Below are positions 60,587 to 64,000 of a stretch of DNA of 64,000 nucleotides, piece after piece. A model generated the notes under the pieces. It was not told where the DNA came from, did no database searches, and saw nothing but the letters and a program-made list of their open reading frames with translations. Source of the DNA: Sthenelais limicola (lineage: Eukaryota > Annelida > Polychaeta > Phyllodocida > Sigalionidae). The stretch spans positions 40,981,744-41,045,743 of the forward strand of contig OW804096.1 of NCBI GenBank assembly GCA_942159475.1, in the 5' to 3' direction. Each line of letters begins with the position of its first letter. Within the stretch, counting starts at the first letter, position 1. Position numbers and translations under genes: made by a program.

Positions 60587-62860
60587 TCAACCACACACAT
60601 CGATGTCCTCACAGCCACTGTAGTACCCCGATCCTCCGCTACAAGAAACTGAAGGCGATGTCATGGGAGACTGTTGGTCACTGCTGCTGTCGGGCGTGGG
60701 CGTACTTTCCCTGCTGCTACTGCTGGCAGCGTCACTAGCGGCGTTCGTCAGAAGTGGCGTAGGGAAGACAAAGAAGTTACCGCCCGTCATGCTAGGTGAG
60801 AGGTCGCTGGCAGCAATCGCCGATGTGTCGCGCACCAGTGGCGTCAAACCAGGCGAAACTTGACCCAGTGTGTCCAACATGTACTGGTGGACTCGATCGG
60901 TGTGACTGGTCATCGGACGCTGGAGGTAGTTGCGTTCGTGAGCTGCGATGCACCCGTAGAGCCAAGGGTTGGGGAAGGGCGCATAGGGGTGGATCAGGAA
61001 CGGTGAGCTAGGTGGAGGCAACGACAGAAATGCTGGTTTTGGCTTGGCTGTCAGATCGATAGGTTTGTGAGGAGGTGTCGCCCAAGGTGTGAAGAACGGG
61101 CGCTTGGCGTCCGAGTGCAGAGGTGAGGACGCGTCGCGTGTTGTGCGAGAACTCTGTTCATTACCGCTGTCTTCGCTTGACCTGTTCGAGGTAGAACAAT
61201 AAGAACAATAAATACAACGCCGGAATAATAAACGATGAACATGTGAGGAAAGGTTATGGAAGGTTAGATCTAGGCCTACTTATTGATAGGCCTACGTTCT
61301 GGCCCCAATCTAGCTAATAGGCCTACATAAAAGTGCTGTAGGCAAGAAATGAAAATCCCTTTAATTAAAAGACGTGAAAAGCTCTAGGCAGGATTGTAAT
61401 AATTTTCAGTTCAGTTCAAATAGCCTATAGATCTACAGATGCCATACCAAGTGTACATTTTCCATATACTACTTACTTTATACTGAGGTCGAGTGGACTG
61501 CTCGTGCAGTGTTGGGCAGCTTGGGGTGACCACTGGCGATTCGGTGAAAGACTTGGGCTGCGTTGTGCCAACGTTGGAGTGGCCAAATAGCTCCAAGGAG
61601 ATTGACCCCCGACACTGGAACCAGTCGGGTTAGGTGAGGGTACAGAGGCGCGAAGTGGCCGGACAGGGGCAGGGGCAGGCGGGGCAGGAAGAGCGACCTC
61701 GACTGAATCGGCCTTCCTAGGCCTAGACACTGAAGGGGTAGGCAAAGCACCATGCCTTCGTTTCGTCCGCGACCGCTTGTTCTGGAACCAAGTCTGAAAA
61801 TATTGACAAAAAACCTCGGTTAGAGATAATTTATAGTAATTTACAATACATAGCGACATATTTACAGATATATTTACAGTTGCAGTTAGGCCTATCGTCA
61901 AAGGAAACATTCAACTTTTTCCAAACAACTACTACTATACTGCACTACACTATACCACTATACTGCACTACACTATACCAATACGAGGGGCCGACATTAG
62001 ATTTTTTAACTCGAAAATAAATTCTATAGGCCTATATCCATATAGTAGGCCTAGATGTTCGGCTTGATTGATTGAATTCATACATATCCAAAACTCAAAT
62101 AACACTGTTATAGTGCAGCAAGCATGCGCCAGTGGAAGACCACCGTAAATATAACCAGTCTAGGCTCAAAGCCTCTCAGATCAGATTAAAATGGCATGTC
62201 AGTGATTGGATGCCTACAGCGTAGGAGTAGGGACTATAATGGTATTTTGCTGTCCTAATGGGATTATATGGCATTTTGTGGTTTCCAGCGAGAGGAACTC
62301 TCTCAACTTTGAGCCTAGACTGTAACACAGATTGAATGTAACTGTGCTATGAGTGTGCCCATACCTGAATAAAGATGTGAATGTTTAAAAATAAAAATAC
62401 ATACCTGAATTCTAGCCTCGGGCACGCCCACCATATCTGCCAGGTTTTCACGCTCTGTCACGTCCGGGTAGGGCTCACTTAGGAAGGCCGCGTCCAGCAG
62501 CCTGATGTCCGCGTCACTGAACTGCGTCCTCGTCCTCCGTGTACGACTTGGGCGCGACTTGTCAGTCAAAGTATCTGCAAGACAGTAACATAATGAATGA
62601 TGAATTCAAGGATAGCAACAGAAATTATGTGAATATAGGCAATAAACAGGTTATCTCCGAGTAATGTACTCTCTACACATATTTAACAGACAATTATTAC
62701 CTTTATAGATCTATATATATATTGATATTACGAATGGTTGCAATAACGGTTCAAGTTAGGCAACACATTTATAAGTTTCGGACAGTACTGTAAGACAATT
62801 ACCAGGTACGACTGAGGAAGGTTTCGCCCCTGGGCGTTCGTAGAAGAAGATTTCTGCCAT
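60587..62860 (-). CDS. Divergent PRD-class homeobox protein with CtBP-type motifs, four exons
   Basis: Exons 62803-62860, 62405-62574, 61477-61793 and 60587-61181, in phases 1, 0 and 2, give 379 residues; all junctions have GT/AG. The homeodomain is residues 31-90 (F38, EPYPD, Q80 in WFQNKRSR). Its intron falls between homeodomain positions 46 and 47, the classic PRD-class site. The EPYPD...GVPEARIQ segment recalls Mix/Sebox/Siamois-type domains, but K52 and S54 are unusual and the subfamily is uncertain. The rest is Pro/Ser/Ala-rich and holds PLDLSIK (176-182, spanning the exon 3/4 junction) and PIDLTAK (222-228), CtBP-binding consensus motifs. Intron 2 contains a family A MITE. Start chosen as the ATG of a short exon whose phase fits exon 2. 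Likely a nuclear repressor. Confidence 0.85.
61271..62053. repeat. Cluster of TAGGCCTA palindromes
   Basis: Seven copies in 783 bp: 61271, 61287, 61318, 61718 (in exon 3), 61887, 62027 and 62046. An 8-bp word should occur about once per tens of kilobases. Confidence 0.7.
61934..61979 (+). repeat. 23-bp tandem duplication in intron 2
   Basis: Two copies of a unit containing CTATACTGCACTACACTATA. Confidence 0.9.
62156..62322 (+). mobile_element. MITE family A, copy 8 (in homeobox intron 2)
   Basis: Starts CAGTCTAGGCTCAAAGCC and ends TTTGAGCCTAGACTG; flanked by TAAC at 62152-62155 and 62323-62326. Shorter than other copies, with an internal deletion. Confidence 0.82.
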
Positions 62861-62990
62861 CTTCTATATACGGTTCTTATAGGAACAGGTGAGAGATTTC
62901 TGATGATAATCGTCAGCGAGATTTGTAGAGGAGATGTGCACGGCTCAATGTCTTCTTCAGGAGTGGATGCCTACCCCTCGGTCGGGCTAG

Positions 62991-63000
62991 GGTTATATCC
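62991..63000 (-). promoter_or_regulatory. TATA-like box of the homeobox gene
   Basis: GGATATAACC on the minus strand, about 130 bp before the start codon. Confidence 0.45.
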
Positions 63001-63300
63001 TCCAAAGAAGACACTAACACAGGCGGCTAGGATTCTTCAGATCTTGAGCGACCATCTTCAGATGGTTCCATAAAGCGAAGCCCCGCCGCCCAGGTGAACC
63101 CAGGGTGCGGCGATGGCCCGCGCGACGGCCAGGCGTCGGCGCGAAACCACGTCTTGGAACCTGGTCGCTGGCCACGGCTGTTCAGCCAAATCTCTTTGGG
63201 GGAAGTCCTATCACAGTGTTTGTGAAGCCCTATCACAGAATGGTCCCCACCAGGCCGACACAGACCCAGTACAATTGAATTAGTTCGAGGCCGGTGTGTG
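63001..63300 (-). promoter_or_regulatory. GC-rich putative promoter region of the homeobox gene
   Basis: About 63040-63190 is clearly GC- and CpG-richer than its surroundings, and CCTATCACAG occurs twice (63208 and 63229). Position suggests a proximal promoter. A 69-codon ORF here is probably spurious. Confidence 0.4.
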
Positions 63301-64000
63301 ACTATTGACTTGATTAGTCGATATGTAAAATTAAATCACATCGATGGCCCTGAGATTTAACCTGCTATCCCAGCTAAATCGGTACTATTTAAAAAAATGA
63401 ATAAAAGTTTTCAAATCAAAATAAAATAATATTTAAAAATTATATTTCTCTATTCTTCCTTTCGTTGATCCTAAGTACTGTAATATGAAGGTTTTGATAC
63501 TGAAGATGGAGAAATCCTATTGTTTCCCCTGGGTTTTTTCCTCAAGAATTCATGGATTTTCTCGAAACTTTCATTTTTTTTATTGCGTTGTTCTATAAAG
63601 GACACAAAGAATGATTAATAGTTGAAATTGTGTGCCTCCTGTTATGACTTTCTAGACACTGGTTTCTAGCATTTTTAATTGCGTCGCGCGAGGTTTCCCT
63701 ATAAGTTAAGAAGAGGCCATATTGATAATTCACCGTAATAAATAACTAGGGCGATGAGTTGGTTTTAGATAAAGAAGAAAATGCCAAGATCTCTTTTTTT
63801 TTGTTTGTCCAACATCGGATCTTTATTCAATAAGACATTTTATAACATGGGTATATCACAACGATTATAACAGAGAAAACAAGTGGGTGTCTGGTTAAGA
63901 CCAAATTTACCATCTTCATTCTTTACTGTACCCTAATATTGGTTAGGCTATAGCTATACATTTCTTGATAGGACTTGTTTGAAACTTTTTGTTTCCTTTT
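63301..64000. other. No gene seen (AT-rich end)
   Basis: No ORF over 60 codons and no recognised repeat. Confidence 0.5.

Noticed and set aside
63027..63236. 69-codon ORF upstream of the homeobox gene
   Set aside because: GC-rich promoter-like DNA suppresses stop codons; no homology is visible.
1..64000. CRISPR array, operon or bacterial origin
   Set aside because: No direct-repeat/spacer pattern and all real genes have eukaryotic features (introns, signal peptides, homeobox, forkhead, LINEs).

Overview
The window looks like nuclear DNA of a marine invertebrate, most likely a deuterostome. It is AT-rich, has spliced genes with GT-AG introns, contains a FoxQ2-type forkhead gene and a PRD-class homeobox gene, and is filled with LINEs, MITEs, foldback DNA and Penelope-type ribozyme relics. 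The exact lineage cannot be fixed from sequence alone.

Region by region: 1.2-8.1 kb holds one large minus-strand LINE with three ORFs: a coiled-coil/RRM-like ORF1 fused to a NADAR (YbiA-like) domain, a separate SGNH-esterase ORF, and an endonuclease-reverse transcriptase ORF. 14.6-15.7 kb holds two short minus-strand secreted acidic proteins. 16.7-30.6 kb is repeat-dominated: three MITE families (A, B, C) and a three-unit tandem array of about 590 bp per unit with tRNA-like segments. 30.6-37.9 kb has microsatellites, a segmental duplication and CRE palindromes, but no gene I can support. 38.0-46.5 kb holds two divergent four-exon paralogues encoding small secreted Vps62-like proteins; I rebuilt both from splice sites and reading phase. 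47.2-52.6 kb is a large foldback element whose arms are built from about 170-bp repeats and whose core is a dead LINE fragment plus a decayed transposon gene. 58.6-62.9 kb holds the intronless foxQ2-like gene (plus) and a four-exon PRD-class homeobox gene (minus), convergent, with poly(A) signals only about 40 bp apart.

How the genes fit together: the forkhead protein has an EH1-like Groucho motif and the homeodomain protein has two PxDLS/TxK CtBP-type motifs, so both look like repressors using different co-repressors. The Vps62-like pair shares intron phases and a short divergent promoter and is a clear tandem-inversion duplicate. The most unusual system is the LINE, which joins an ADP-ribose-linked glycosidase-like domain and an esterase to a retrotransposon. 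Whether that domain combination has been published I cannot check here.
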